DNA of 64,000 nucleotides. Origin: Nodosilinea sp. PGN35. GTDB lineage: Bacteria; Cyanobacteriota; Cyanobacteriia; Phormidesmidales; Phormidesmidaceae. The stretch is from positions 310,001-374,000 of the forward strand of contig NZ_JAQKQJ010000010.1 in NCBI RefSeq assembly GCF_029109325.1, written 5' to 3'. Of this stretch, positions 1 through 9,711 are shown piece after piece (the stretch's first letter is position 1; every line of letters begins with the position of its first letter). The notes beneath the pieces were generated by a model, which did no database searches, had not been told where the DNA came from, and saw only the letters and a program-made list of their open reading frames with translations. Both the position numbers and the translations under genes were made by a program.

Positions 1-1865
1 TCTCCAGCCCCGAGTCCTGTGCGGGTACCGTCACCAAGCGGAGCAACAGCCTGACCCAAAAGGAGCCTCAGAACGCTGAAATTCCTTACCTAAAGCGGTT
101 GAGTACAGCCCTGAAGGGACTGACTCTGGCTGACTCATCCCGGTTTAAGCTGCTGCTGGAGCAGTTGGAATCGATTGGCTGGACGGGCAAGGCCAACAGT
201 CCGCGCATTCTGGTCTTTACGGAGTACGTGCCCACCCAGCAGGCGCTGGCCCTGGCGATCGCCGCTCACTTTCGCCTCAAGCACAGCGAAAAATTTGAAG
301 ACCAGGCCAAACAGGCGATCGCATCCATCAATGGCGCTTGCCCCGACATTCACCTGATGGCAGCGGTGGAAGCCTTTGGCACCCAGTCGGCCCCGGTACG
401 AATCATGATTGCCACCGATGTCGCCTCTGAGGGCATCAACCTGCACCACCAGTGCCACCACGTCATCCATTACGACCTGCCTTGGTCGATCATCACCCTA
501 ATTCAGCGCAATGGGCGGGTGGACCGCATCGGCCAAACTCACCAGCCCATCCTTCGTTACCTGATGGTGGAGACCGCCAACGGTCTGCTCAGCGGCGACT
601 CCGCCATCTTTGGGCGACTGATCGAAAAGGTAGAAGAAATTAACCGCAGCACCTGATCCGGCGAAAGCCAGCTCATGCTCTACGACCCCGAAAAGGAAGC
701 CGAGTACATCGCCGAGCAGGGGTTGCTGACGGGCGACCCGAACGTTCTGGAGAAACGCACCGGCACCGATGCCACCGTCACCGCCGAAGCAAACGCCCTG
801 GAATCCATCATCACCGCCGGGAACCTGAAGGACGACGATGACCTCTTAGCGATGCTTCTAGGCGGCGAGGAAGCAGATGCCAGAAGTCAGGATTCAGAAG
901 TCACCGTCCAAAATCCAAAATCTAAACTCCAAAACTCCACCCCTTCCCGCATCCGCTTCTACCGCGACATGGCTTTTCTCAAAGAGGCCTACGGACTATT
1001 GCGAGAGACCAAACGCGACTACCCCGACCTAGAGGAGTCAGACAAAATGGTCACCCTGACGGCCCCAACAGACCTGAAGCGGCGACTCGGGTCGCCCTCC
1101 CAAAAGGAGAGCGTGATTTTTGGCGCGACAGCTATCCCCGAAGAAGCTTGGCCCGAGCATGACCAGTTTCGGCTAACGGAAGACGTAGAGCGGGTGAAGC
1201 TGGCGATTACCGCCGCCCGCAATACCTCGGGCTACTGGTCGAAGGAACTGCTGTGCAGCGAAACCCACCCGATTATGCAGTGGCTGGTGGAGCGGCTGCT
1301 GATGGAGTTTGCCCGAGGGGAAGCGCCGATCATCACCTCTAAGCGCCTAGCGGTGGGGGAGCTGGCCTTTTGCTTTATGGGTCAGGTGCCCTCGAAGGCG
1401 GGTACGCCGCTGGTGGTGGATGCTCACGCCGTGCGGATTTTGCCCAAGGGCAAGAGCGAAATCCTCAGCCTAGAGCAAACCCTCAGCGATGCTGGGTTTG
1501 GAACCCTGGCTAATATCAATCGCCCGGCGGAAACCCAATCGGCTCAGCTGCTGCTGTCGGCAGCGGTGGATGCCAGCCTCGAACACCTCAAAGCCCTAGA
1601 GCAGGATCGCCAGAGCCGCGTCATGCCCCTGCTGCGCCAGGAAGAACGCCGCCTACGTGACTGGCGACGCAAGCGGCAGGAGATTATTGATCGCCGCCTG
1701 ACTGACCTCGACTCCACTAGCGCCACCGCCAAACGCCTGCGCCAGGAACGCGACGACATGGCGAAATACATTAAGGACCGCCAGCAGCACTGGCGCGACA
1801 TGCACCTGCTGCCGGGCGAATCTCCCATTACCCGCCTGTTGCTGGTGATTGAGGGAGTGGGTTAG
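1..1865 (+). pseudogene. SNF2-family (DrmD-like) helicase, C-terminal part, split by an in-frame TGA
   Basis: The reading frame is open from base 3, so the gene begins before the window. The first part carries the second RecA-like helicase domain: a VFTEY motif, then ATDVASEGINL, then QRNGRVDRIGQ (motif VI arginine finger), as in SNF2/RapA-type ATPases of DISARM DrmD and related systems. A TGA at 654-656 stops it. The same frame continues at once with SGESQLMLYDPEKE and runs to 1865 through a helical, charged C-terminal region, so the two pieces are one gene. A single C-to-T change in CGA would explain the stop. A small repeat-derived insert lies at 881-940, in frame. Neighbouring methylase and DUF1998-helicase genes suggest a DISARM-like defence role, translocating on DNA to discriminate or process phage DNA; this role is inferred. 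The family call is secure, the exact DrmD assignment less so. Confidence 0.75.
881..940. repeat. Short heptamer-type repeat (CCAAAAT-like) inserted in the helicase
   Basis: AGAAGTC appears twice, followed by degenerate CCAAAAT-type heptamers. This is typical of the short tandemly repeated sequences spread through cyanobacterial genomes. It sits in frame inside the helicase C-terminal half and adds a low-complexity Gln/Ser/Lys stretch that looks like an insertion between conserved segments. Confidence 0.55.
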
Positions 1866-1935
1866 CGATAATGGGAAAACCGATTCTCAGCCTGACCCTT
1901 GATCTAGACAACTGGCAAATCACCCAAGGACACCC

Positions 1936-2187
1936 ATGGCCACAATTGAAATACAGGTTCCAGAAGAAGTGTTGATTAGCTTGAAAGAAACACCAGCGAG
2001 TATTTCTCAAGAGCTAACTAGACTAGCGGCGGTCAAGCTGTTTGAAATGGGCAAGTTATCGTCGGGGCGGGCGGCCCAATTGGCGGGTATGTCTCGGGTC
2101 GCGTTTTTAATGACCCTGGGGCGCTACCATGTCTCGCCTTTTCAACTGACAGCTGAAGAGCTCGAACAAGATATCCAAAATGCCTGA
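1936..2187 (+). CDS. UPF0175 family antitoxin-like protein
   Basis: An 83-residue protein of the UPF0175 family, common in cyanobacteria and usually found before a PIN-like toxin. It begins with a beta-strand and a short helix. It then has a helix-turn-helix-like segment, KLSSGRAAQLAGMSRVAFL, which resembles the DNA-binding part of such antitoxins. Its stop overlaps the start of the next gene by 8 bases, giving a classic antitoxin-toxin order. The likely role is to neutralise the downstream DUF3368 protein and repress its own operon; this is inferred from the family. It lies between the helicase and the methylase of the DISARM-like set and may stabilise that island. Confidence 0.85.
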   Translation: MATIEIQVPEEVLISLKETPASISQELTRLAAVKLFEMGKLSSGRAAQLAGMSRVAFLMTLGRYHVSPFQLTAEELEQDIQNA

Positions 2188-2668
2188 ACGTCCTGTTGTC
2201 GTCAATACCTCGCCACTACTGTATCTGCATCAGGTTTCCCACCTCGAGCTGCTCCGCAGGCTGTATCAGCAGATTCAAGTGCCTACCGCCGTCATTCAAG
2301 AGCTTGACGTGGGGCGATCGCAGGGTATTGATGTGCCAACGTTGGCTGATATGGCTTGGATAACCCCTGTAGCCTTGCCCTCACCAGAGTTAATTCCCAA
2401 TGAGACTGATCTAGGCAAGGGCGAAGCTGCGGTGATTGCGGTTGGTCTACCTCAAGCAAACTGTCTACTGGTTTTAGACGATCAACTAGGTCGTCAAATT
2501 GCCCAGCTTTACGGGTTGTCTTGTACTGGAACCCTGGGAATTTTATTAAAGGCCAAACAGCTGGGCTATATCGATGAAGTTCAACCTCTAATTCGACAGT
2601 TACAGCACTGCGGTATGTGGCTAGGTGAGAAACTGATTGAGCAAATTCTTAAACAAGCTGGGGAATAG
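2180..2668 (+). CDS. DUF3368 PIN-like toxin
   Basis: A 162-residue DUF3368 protein, a PIN-fold relative of VapC toxins. The N-terminal VVNTSPLLYL carries the first strand with Asn in place of the usual Asp. An acidic LGKGEAAVIAVG motif in the middle and VLDDQLGR supply the other acidic positions. PIN toxins are metal-dependent ribonucleases; activity of this copy is inferred. The start codon overlaps the UPF0175 stop, so the two are translated together. The pair is a complete toxin-antitoxin unit nested inside the defence island. Confidence 0.85.
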   Translation: MPERPVVVNTSPLLYLHQVSHLELLRRLYQQIQVPTAVIQELDVGRSQGIDVPTLADMAWITPVALPSPELIPNETDLGKGEAAVIAVGLPQANCLLVLDDQLGRQIAQLYGLSCTGTLGILLKAKQLGYIDEVQPLIRQLQHCGMWLGEKLIEQILKQAGE

Positions 2669-2694
2669 GTGCTTTAAGGGAACTGGGAGGACAA

Positions 2695-2994
2695 ATGATA
2701 ACGTTGCAAGCCATCCAAACCACCCTGCGGCAGCACTTGCCTGAGGTGCAGCACAGGTACCACGTTCAGCGACTAGGCATCTTTGGCTCCTTCGTTCGGG
2801 GTGAGCAAACAGAATCTAGCGATATTGATGTTTTAGTGGAGTTTGACCCAACCGCTCGGTTTGGGCTGCTGACCTTCTGCCAGCTGGAAAATGAACTCAG
2901 CGATCTACTCAACCGCAAAGTCGATCTGGTGATGAAAGACGGGCTCAAGCCCCGCCTTGGAGAGCGCATTTTGGAAGAGGTTGTGTATCTATGA
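2695..2994 (+). CDS. mntA: MntA-type minimal nucleotidyltransferase antitoxin
   Basis: A 99-residue minimal nucleotidyltransferase. The core motif GSFVRG is followed by SSDIDVLVEF, which gives the GSx10DxD metal-binding pattern. In characterised HepT-MntA pairs, MntA transfers AMP to a tyrosine of HepT and so silences the toxin. A strong GGGAGGA ribosome site precedes the ATG. The gene overlaps hepT by 4 bases (ATGA), so they are coupled. The next strand carries VDLVMKDGLKP, as expected for the third acidic position. Confidence 0.88.
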   Translation: MITLQAIQTTLRQHLPEVQHRYHVQRLGIFGSFVRGEQTESSDIDVLVEFDPTARFGLLTFCQLENELSDLLNRKVDLVMKDGLKPRLGERILEEVVYL

Positions 2995-3341
2995 CCTCTC
3001 GACAGATTGAAGATTACCTAAGAGACATGCTTGACGCTATAGACGCGGTTGAAGAGTTTACGGCGGGTATGAGTTTTGAAGACTTTGAAGCCGATCAAAA
3101 AACAGTGTATGCCGTAATCCGAGCGATCGAAATCGTTGGAGAAGCTACTAAGACAATTCCTCAGCCCCTGCGGGGAAAATATACCCAAGTGCCTTGGAAG
3201 AGCATTGCTGGCATGCGCGATAAGGTCATTCATCAGTACTTTGGGGTAAATCTCCGGGTCATTTGGGACACCATTAAGCAGGATTTTCCAGCCCTTCAAC
3301 CAACAATCGCTCAGATGCTCAGCGATCTGTCTAACGACTAA
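2991..3341 (+). CDS. hepT: HepT-type (DUF86) HEPN toxin
   Basis: A 116-residue all-helical HEPN protein of the HepT/DUF86 family. The diagnostic Rx4HxY motif is present as RDKVIHQYFGV near residue 78. Its tyrosine is the AMPylation target of the partner in studied systems, and Arg/His form the RNase site. It starts inside the mntA stop codon. HepT-MntA pairs are often carried by defence islands in cyanobacteria, and this one lies directly before the methylase gene with a gap of about 40 bases. Confidence 0.88.
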   Translation: MTSRQIEDYLRDMLDAIDAVEEFTAGMSFEDFEADQKTVYAVIRAIEIVGEATKTIPQPLRGKYTQVPWKSIAGMRDKVIHQYFGVNLRVIWDTIKQDFPALQPTIAQMLSDLSND

Positions 3342-3380
3342 CGCTCTTCTACCCCCTTGCTCCCCGCCACTACCCTGCCC

Positions 3381-6300
3381 ATGCCTCTCGATTTAGCTAT
3401 CCAAAACGTCGGCGAATATTACTCTTCTCACTACCTCGACACCACCTTTGGCCGAGATACCAAAAACCTGCTGAAGGAGTGGCGAGAGGCTGGGGCCAAT
3501 GCCACTCCTCGACGGCTGAAGAAGCTGAGCCAGCGCTATTTTCGCGCCAAGGCTCAGGCGTTGGAAGAACTCAACCCGGCCCAGCGCCATACTGCTGGGC
3601 CAGAGATCGCCGCCTGGCACGGGTACCTGATGCAGGCCCTGGGCTACGACCACCTCCAGCGGCAAGACCTGTTTGTAGAAGGGGGGCATGGGGTGGTGCC
3701 GGTGCTGGGAGTGCTGAAGCGGTTTGGCCAGCCCTGGTTAGTGATTTGCGAAAGCCTGTTCTGCATCCCCGATGGCAGCTTGCCCGATGGGGCCGCCACG
3801 GAAGACCCCCTGGAGGCCAGCCCTCGACCCGACCAGCGCACCGACCCCAGCCAACCTCTAGTGCAGGGCGACTGGACTCGGGCGATTGGCGAAATCTTCA
3901 AGACCGAGGAGCCGCCCCGCTGGGTGCTGCTGCTGGGGGGCAGCCGCATTTTGCTGATCGATCGCAAAACCTTTGCCAATGGTCGCTGGCTGGCCTTTGA
4001 TCTGGACGATGCCTTTGGCTGCAGCGAAACCACCACCTTTGAGCAACTCGCCACCTTTCTAGCGCGGGAAACCCTGGCCCCCGATGGCGAATCCGCCGAC
4101 CTAATCCACGACACCCTGGAGGAGCAGAGCCACAAGCTGGCCCACGGGGTGACGGAAAACCTGCAAGCGGCGGTGCGAGAGGCGATCGAGCTGCTGGCCA
4201 ACGAGTGGGTGCGCGATCGCCGCCGCCGCAAGCGCTCCATCACCACCGTCAACCCCGGTGAGCTGGCCCTCGACGACCAGGAGCTGGATGGCACCCAGCG
4301 GGTCACCGCCGAACAACTGCGCCACGAAGCCCTCACCTACGTCTACCGGCTAATCTTCTGCTTCTACGCCGAGGCCCACGGAGCGGAGCTGGGGGTGCTG
4401 CCGATCAACGATGGGGCCTATCGCCTGGGCTACAGCCTGGAAGCCCTGCGGGATTTGGAACTGGTGCCTCTGTCGGAACAGGCCGCCGAGGGCAGCTACT
4501 TTCAGACCCATCTGGATCGCCTGTTTACCCTGATCCACCAGGGGTTTCATCCCCAGCAGGCGGAGGCCAACCCGACCAGGGCCTGCTCTCCCTGGCGGGC
4601 ACCACCCGCACCTTCACCATTCCACCGCTGACTGCTACCCTGTTTGACCCCAAGGCCACCCCCCTGCTGGCCCAGGCCCAGCTATCCAATGCCTGCCTGC
4701 AACGGGTGATTCGCTGCCTGTCGCTGAGCTACGACAGCGGCACCCGCACCACGGGCCGGGTCAACTATGCCGACCTGGGCATTAACCAGTTGGGGGCGGT
4801 GTATGAGGGGTTGCTGTCGTTTTCGGGCATGTTTGCCGACACCGACCTGATCCAGGTGAAGCGGGCTAAGGATGACTTTGGCAAGACCAAGACCCAAACC
4901 TGGTTTGTGCCCCAGGAGCGGCTGGAGGAGTTCAAAAAAGATGAGGTGGAACGCCTGGCCGATGGCAAACCCCGCATCTACCCCAGGGGCTCGTTTATTC
5001 TGCACCTGTCGGGGTTAGACCGAGAGCAGACCGCCTCTTACTACACGCCGGAGGTGCTGACCAAGTGCCTGGTGGAAGAAACCCTGCGGCCCCTGCTGAA
5101 GGACTACACCCCCGCCGATGCCGACAAAATTCTTACCCTGACGGTGTGCGAACCGGCCATGGGCAGCGGGGCTTTTTTGAACGAAGCGGCGAACCAACTG
5201 GCTGCCCGCTACCTGGAGCTAAAGCAGCAGCAGCTCGGCGTTTCCATCGACCCGGCAGACTACCCCGACGAACTGCGCCGCACCCGTCACTACATCACCA
5301 CCCGCAACCTCTACGGGGTAGACCTCAACCCCACGGCGGTGGAACTGGGGGCACTGTCGCTGTGGTTGAATACGATGCACCGGGTGAAGGCGAGTGGGGG
5401 AGTAGGGGAGTGGGGGAGTGGGGGAGTGGGGGAGTGGAGGAGGGGATGAATGGGAGCGTAGATGCTCCAACCCCATCACCCCATTACCCCTCCACCCCAT
5501 CACCCGCCTTCACTCGCGGGGCCACGCCCTGGTTTGGCCTGCGCCTGCGACCGGGCAACAGCCTGATCGGTGCGCGGCGGGCGGTGTGGACGAAGGCGCA
5601 ATTGCTGAGTGGTCAACACCTGAAAAGCGGCGATGAGGCGGTGGAGCCGCGCCAGCTGAAGCCGGGGGAAGCCCGCCAGCCCCAGGAGGTGTACCACTAC
5701 CTGGTGTTTGACCCGGATATGGTACCCACGGCGGGGGATGCCCTGGTGCGGCAGTATCAGCGGGAGGAGTCTGACCGGGCGAAGCTGTGGATTCGCAACA
5801 CGGTGAAGGCCCGCTGGACGGAGCCGGAGGTGGATCTGGCGCTGGCGGTGAGCGACCTGATCGATGCCCATGAGCAGCGCTATAGTGAAGAACGCCAGGC
5901 TGCCCTGGCCCAAACCCAATGCCCCGCCAGCGTGTGGCCCCACCCGCCCACGACCGAACCCGGCCCCAGCTTGGCCCTGCAAGAGAAGGTGAAAGCCAGC
6001 CTAGAGGCGGCATCGGGCAGTTTTCAACGGCTGAAGCTGTTGATGGATTCGTGGTGTGCCCTGTTTTTTTGGCCGTTGGATGAGGTGGCGGCGTTGCCTA
6101 GCCGGGAGGATTTTTTGGAAGCGGCGCAGTTGCTGCTTGGCCCTCACCCCCAGCCCGTTTCCCAGGGAGCGGAGGGAGCCGATCGCATCAACCTTGAACC
6201 TGAAACCTCGAACCTTGCACCCCTAAACATCAAACAATTTCGCCTCAACTTCGACGGGGCAGAACTGTTGCGCGCCACCGCCGCCGATGCCCTGGATGCG

Positions 6301-8420
6301 GAGGTGCTGGGGAATGCGGTGCCCTGGTACCGGGTGAGCCGAGAGATTGCCACCAAAGCCCAGTTTAACCATTGGGAACTGGCCTTTCCTGAGGTGTTGG
6401 GCCAACAGGCTACCCAGTCGGCAGGGTTTGATCTGATTTTGGGAAATCCGCCGTGGTTAAAAGTAACTTGGGCAGACGCATCGTTGCTTTGCGATTTTGA
6501 ACCATTACTAGGTGTCAAAAGTGCTCGTAGTGCAGTTTTCAATAAAGAACGTACGAAAATCCTTAATCGTCAACAAAATCTTCAAGAGTATTTATGCTCT
6601 CAAAGAATAAGCTTAGGAAACATTGCTTTTTTGAACAACCATAAACTCTATAAAGTTCTGAGAGGTAGCCAAACAAATTTATACAGAAATTTTGTCGTAA
6701 CAGCCTGGAAGATATTAGGGCCAAATCGTTTTGGTGGTCTTTTACATACCGAAGGTTCCTATGACGATCCAAATGGCGGACTCTTCAGGCTCTCTTATTA
6801 TCCTAGATTGGTTTATCATTATCACTTTAAAAAAGAATTAAAATTATTTGACGATGTTCATGATCAAGCTGAATTCAGTATCAATGTATTCAGCAGGGAT
6901 CAGTCAAATGTTTATTTTGAGCAAATAGTTAATCTTTATCATCTCACTACTATTACTTCTTCACGCTCACATACAGATCCATGTCAACCTGTTCCTGGCC
7001 TGAAAACTGATGATGGAGCTTGGAATATTCAAGGTCATAGAGATCGTTTGGTGGAAATCAATGGTGACTCTCTCAAAATTTTTCATTCTCTTGTAGAAGA
7101 TAGCTCTAAACCGATATGTTCAGCGAGACTTTTAAAACTCCATGTCAGGCAATTAGTTGAAGTGATCGATAAGATTAATAATTCTCAAAAATGGTTGCCC
7201 CTGTTAGAGGGAAAGTACTTTGCGACAGAACTATTCCATGAGTCTAATGACCAGCGAAGCGGAATCATAACAAGATTTGATAATCCAAGTTTTCAACCTA
7301 ATCTCACTAGACAAATGATCGTCAGCGGACCTCATTTTTATGTTGGAACTCCCTTGAATCGGACGGCTCGAAAAAATGTGAACATAGAAATGCTTACGAT
7401 GAAATTGATTTAGCTAGAATCTCTAGCAATTATCTTCCTAGAACTGTTTACAGGCCAGGAGACCAGAAAGAAGATATAAGTGAATTTATTAAATCTATTC
7501 CCCTGTTTAATCTAAAGCCAATTTCAGATTCATATAAATTTTTAAACAGGAAAATGGTGAGTTCAAGCAATGAAAGAACTCTAATGACTGCATTGATGCT
7601 GCCAGGAATCACTCATATATTTTCTGTTGTCTCTGTGACTTTTGAGGATTTCTTTGATCTGCTTGGTTTTACATCCACTACCCATTCAATCATCGCAGAC
7701 TTTTTAATTCGTGTTTCTGGTCGATCCAATGTCATGGAATCAGATCTGAAGATAATTCCCAAAATCTCCGATCCCTGGCTCACCCCTATCATGCATCGCG
7801 GCCTGCGCCTCAACGCCCTCACCACCCACTACGCCGACCTCTGGGCCTCCGTCGCCCTCCCCGGCCTACCCCAAGACCACTGGGCCAGCCAAAGCGAGAT
7901 ATTGGTGAACGCAGCAGCAGCTTGGGAAAATCAAAACGAAGATCCCACACCCAAAACCTACCCCTACGAAGCCCCCTGGCCCGCCCTCACCCCCACCACC
8001 TGGACCTGGCACTCCCCCCTCCGCAGCGACTACGCCCGCCGCCAAGCCCTCCTCGAAATTGACGTGCTGGTTGCCCTAGCCCTCGGCCTCACCCTCGACG
8101 AACTCCAGACCATCTACCGCGTGCAATTCCCCGTCATGCGCCAATACGAAATCGCCGACGAATACGACGCCCACGGTCGCCTCATCCCCAGCCCCCACCG
8201 CAAAACCGCTGGCGGCACAGAGGTACGCAACGCCCGCAAAACCTGGGACGGCGAAACCCCTCTCACCGTCAGCTGGCAAATCGACGACGGCCTCCAAACC
8301 ATCACCAAAACCTTCTACCCACCCTTTAGCCGTGTCGATCGCGAAAGCGATTACGACTACGCCTACCATGTCCTAAAACAGAAGTACGGTGTTAAAGAGA
8401 CCCCGCAGCCCTCACCCTAA
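3381..8420 (+). pseudogene. Large Eco57I/PglX-type adenine DNA methylase, frameshifted
   Basis: One gene of roughly 1,680 codons in four frame segments: 3381-~4560, ~4562-~5395, ~5440-~7375 and ~7376-8420. AdoMet motif I (EPAMGSGAF, near 5155) and catalytic motif IV (NPPW, 6445-6456) mark an N6-adenine methyltransferase. NSLIGARR and LPRTVY are typical of PglX/DrmMI/Eco57I-like enzymes. The role would be host DNA marking in a DISARM/BREX-like system. The first break fits loss of a G in GGG near 4561. The second lies in an 8-bp tandem repeat (5393-5440). The third fits loss of an A from an A-run at 7370-7375. About 6460-7760 is much richer in A+T than both flanks and probably holds the target-recognition domain. 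I chose the ATG at 3381 over an upstream TTG (3357). The stop lies just inside a palindromic repeat. Confidence 0.8.
5393..5448. repeat. 8-bp tandem repeat (AGTGGGGG x about 6) inside the methylase
   Basis: Six consecutive 8-base units occupy 5393-5440: AGTGGGGG, AGTAGGGG, three more AGTGGGGG and AGTGGAGG. The flank at about 5475-5512 is C-rich with CCCCATCACCCC-type repeats, giving a loosely inverted arrangement. The unit length is not a multiple of three. With the present count the upstream frame ends at a TGA (5447-5449). Deleting exactly one unit joins the motif-I segment to the motif-IV segment in one open frame. Confidence 0.85.
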
Positions 8421-8502
8421 ATCCCTCTCCCTGGAGGAGAGGGACTTTGAGGAATACTTCCGGCTCCCCTCTCCCCAAGGGAGAGGGGCTGGGGGTGAGG
8501 GC
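8408..8502. repeat. Palindromic intergenic repeat (GCCCTCACCC type)
   Basis: The ends are perfect 10-bp inverted repeats, GCCCTCACCC (8408-8417) and GGGTGAGGGC (8493-8502). Inside are two hairpins, CCCTCTCC/GGAGAGGG and CCCCTCTCCC/GGGAGAGGGG. This type of dispersed palindromic element is common in cyanobacteria. The methylase stop codon TAA (8418-8420) directly follows the left arm. Confidence 0.8.
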
Positions 8503-8541
8503 TTCCCCCAGCGCACCCACAGACCAACCTAGGAACACCCA

Positions 8542-8763
8542 ATGCAAGCGATCGAATTTGAAACCCGCATCGAAAATGGGGCGATTCTCATCCCCGCTCA
8601 ATATCAAACAGCCTTCGGCGACAGCCTTCAGGTCAAAGTCATTCTGCTCAAACCAGAGCCAACCCCAGAGGATAAGGATGATCTGATCGCCGAACTGCTG
8701 GCCCATCCCCTCGAAATTGATAACTTCATGCCCACAACCCGCGACGAACTCTATGACCGCTAG
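8542..8763 (+). CDS. VapB-like antitoxin of a PIN pair
   Basis: A 73-residue protein starting with IEFETRIENGAILIPAQY, a beta-rich fold like AbrB/DUF2281-type antitoxins. A long acidic tail probably wraps the toxin. Its stop overlaps the following PIN-domain gene by 11 bases, which supports the pairing. No further domain is visible. The assignment rests on size, order and overlap. Confidence 0.72.
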   Translation: MQAIEFETRIENGAILIPAQYQTAFGDSLQVKVILLKPEPTPEDKDDLIAELLAHPLEIDNFMPTTRDELYDR

Positions 8764-9202
8764 CCCCGCTCAACCCGGCCCCTGCTTTGTAGACTCTAAT
8801 ATTTGGCTCTATGCCTTCAACCGCAAGCAAGACGAAGCAAAACACCAATTGGCAAAAGCGATCGTAGACAAAACAGGCCTATGGGTCAGCACTCAGGTCA
8901 TGAACGAAGTCTGCAAAAACATGATCCAAAAAGCCAGCTTTGACGAAGTCCAGATAGCCAAAGCCATTGCCGCCTTTTACAAACGCTGTCAGGTCACCCC
9001 GCTTTCTCAAGCAATCCTGCTTCAAGCTTCAGCCCTACGCACCCGCTATCAACTCTCCTTCTGGGATAGCATTATCCTTGCGGCTGCCTTAGCGTGTGGT
9101 GCCGATACCCTTTACAGCGAAGATATGCAAAACGGCCTCTCCATAGAGAATCGCCTCATCATCGTTAACCCCTTCTCCAGAGCTGAAGACAATGGGAGAT
9201 AA
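8753..9202 (+). CDS. PIN-domain toxin (VapC-like)
   Basis: A 149-residue PIN-domain protein starting at the ATG at 8753, inside the antitoxin gene. The acidic quartet is visible: Asp in FVDSNIWLYA, Glu in QVMNEVC, Asp in SFWDSIILAAA and Asp in YSEDMQNG. VapC-type PIN toxins cleave tRNA or rRNA; the target here is unknown. An alternative upstream start at 8717 would overlap the antitoxin more and has no better ribosome site. Confidence 0.85.
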   Translation: MTASPAQPGPCFVDSNIWLYAFNRKQDEAKHQLAKAIVDKTGLWVSTQVMNEVCKNMIQKASFDEVQIAKAIAAFYKRCQVTPLSQAILLQASALRTRYQLSFWDSIILAAALACGADTLYSEDMQNGLSIENRLIIVNPFSRAEDNGR

Positions 9203-9211
9203 GGTTGGAAC

Positions 9212-9430
9212 ATGGACAGCACTACGCTTACCGAAGCAGCCCTCAAGCTCTCACCCTTTGAGAGAGCACAGCTCATCGACGCGCTGTGGCAGAGCCTAGA
9301 CCCAGCCGAGCAAACCGCCATTGACCACGCCTGGCTAGAAGAATCTAAGGATCGCCTAGCCGCCTACCGACAGGGCGAAATTGAAGTGATCGACGGCGAG
9401 AGTGCCCTTTCAGCTCTGAGAGCCGACTGA
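9212..9430 (+). CDS. Addiction-module antitoxin (putative, orphan)
   Basis: A 72-residue acidic helical protein with LSPFERAQLIDALWQSL and, near the end, a Glu/Asp-rich segment. It fits the small 'addiction module protein' family whose usual partner is a RelE/ParE-type toxin. No toxin gene follows here, because 9431-9711 has no coding signal, so it appears orphaned. It follows the PIN gene by 9 bases and is probably cotranscribed. Confidence 0.75.
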   Translation: MDSTTLTEAALKLSPFERAQLIDALWQSLDPAEQTAIDHAWLEESKDRLAAYRQGEIEVIDGESALSALRAD

Positions 9431-9711
9431 CCTTACCTTGAAATAGGGGTGCGCATGTAACTTGTGTTACCAAAAGCTTAAGAGTTACGGATGCGTAAGC
9501 CAGGTTTACTACTATAGACCTAGGGTATAAGCATAAATACTTTGGCAGTGCGCCATCCACTTCATTGAGTTGCTTTGCAGTTGCAGCAGCCCCTTATTCG
9601 ACCAAAGCATTTTTTCAGAATAAGCCCTAGCTCATATTTGATTTAGTTAGCCTCACCTGTGGGGCGTAGCTTTGTGCGTCTTTTTGCTAAGCCATTTAGG
9701 GAGGCTTTGCG

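Noticed and set aside
3644..4336. 230-residue antisense open frame in the methylase
   Set aside because: Serine- and arginine-rich with no family signs, mirror of a conserved coding strand.
5393..5515. CRISPR-like array
   Set aside because: The units are 8 bases, continuous and without spacers. No repeat-spacer array is seen anywhere in the window, and no cas gene is present.
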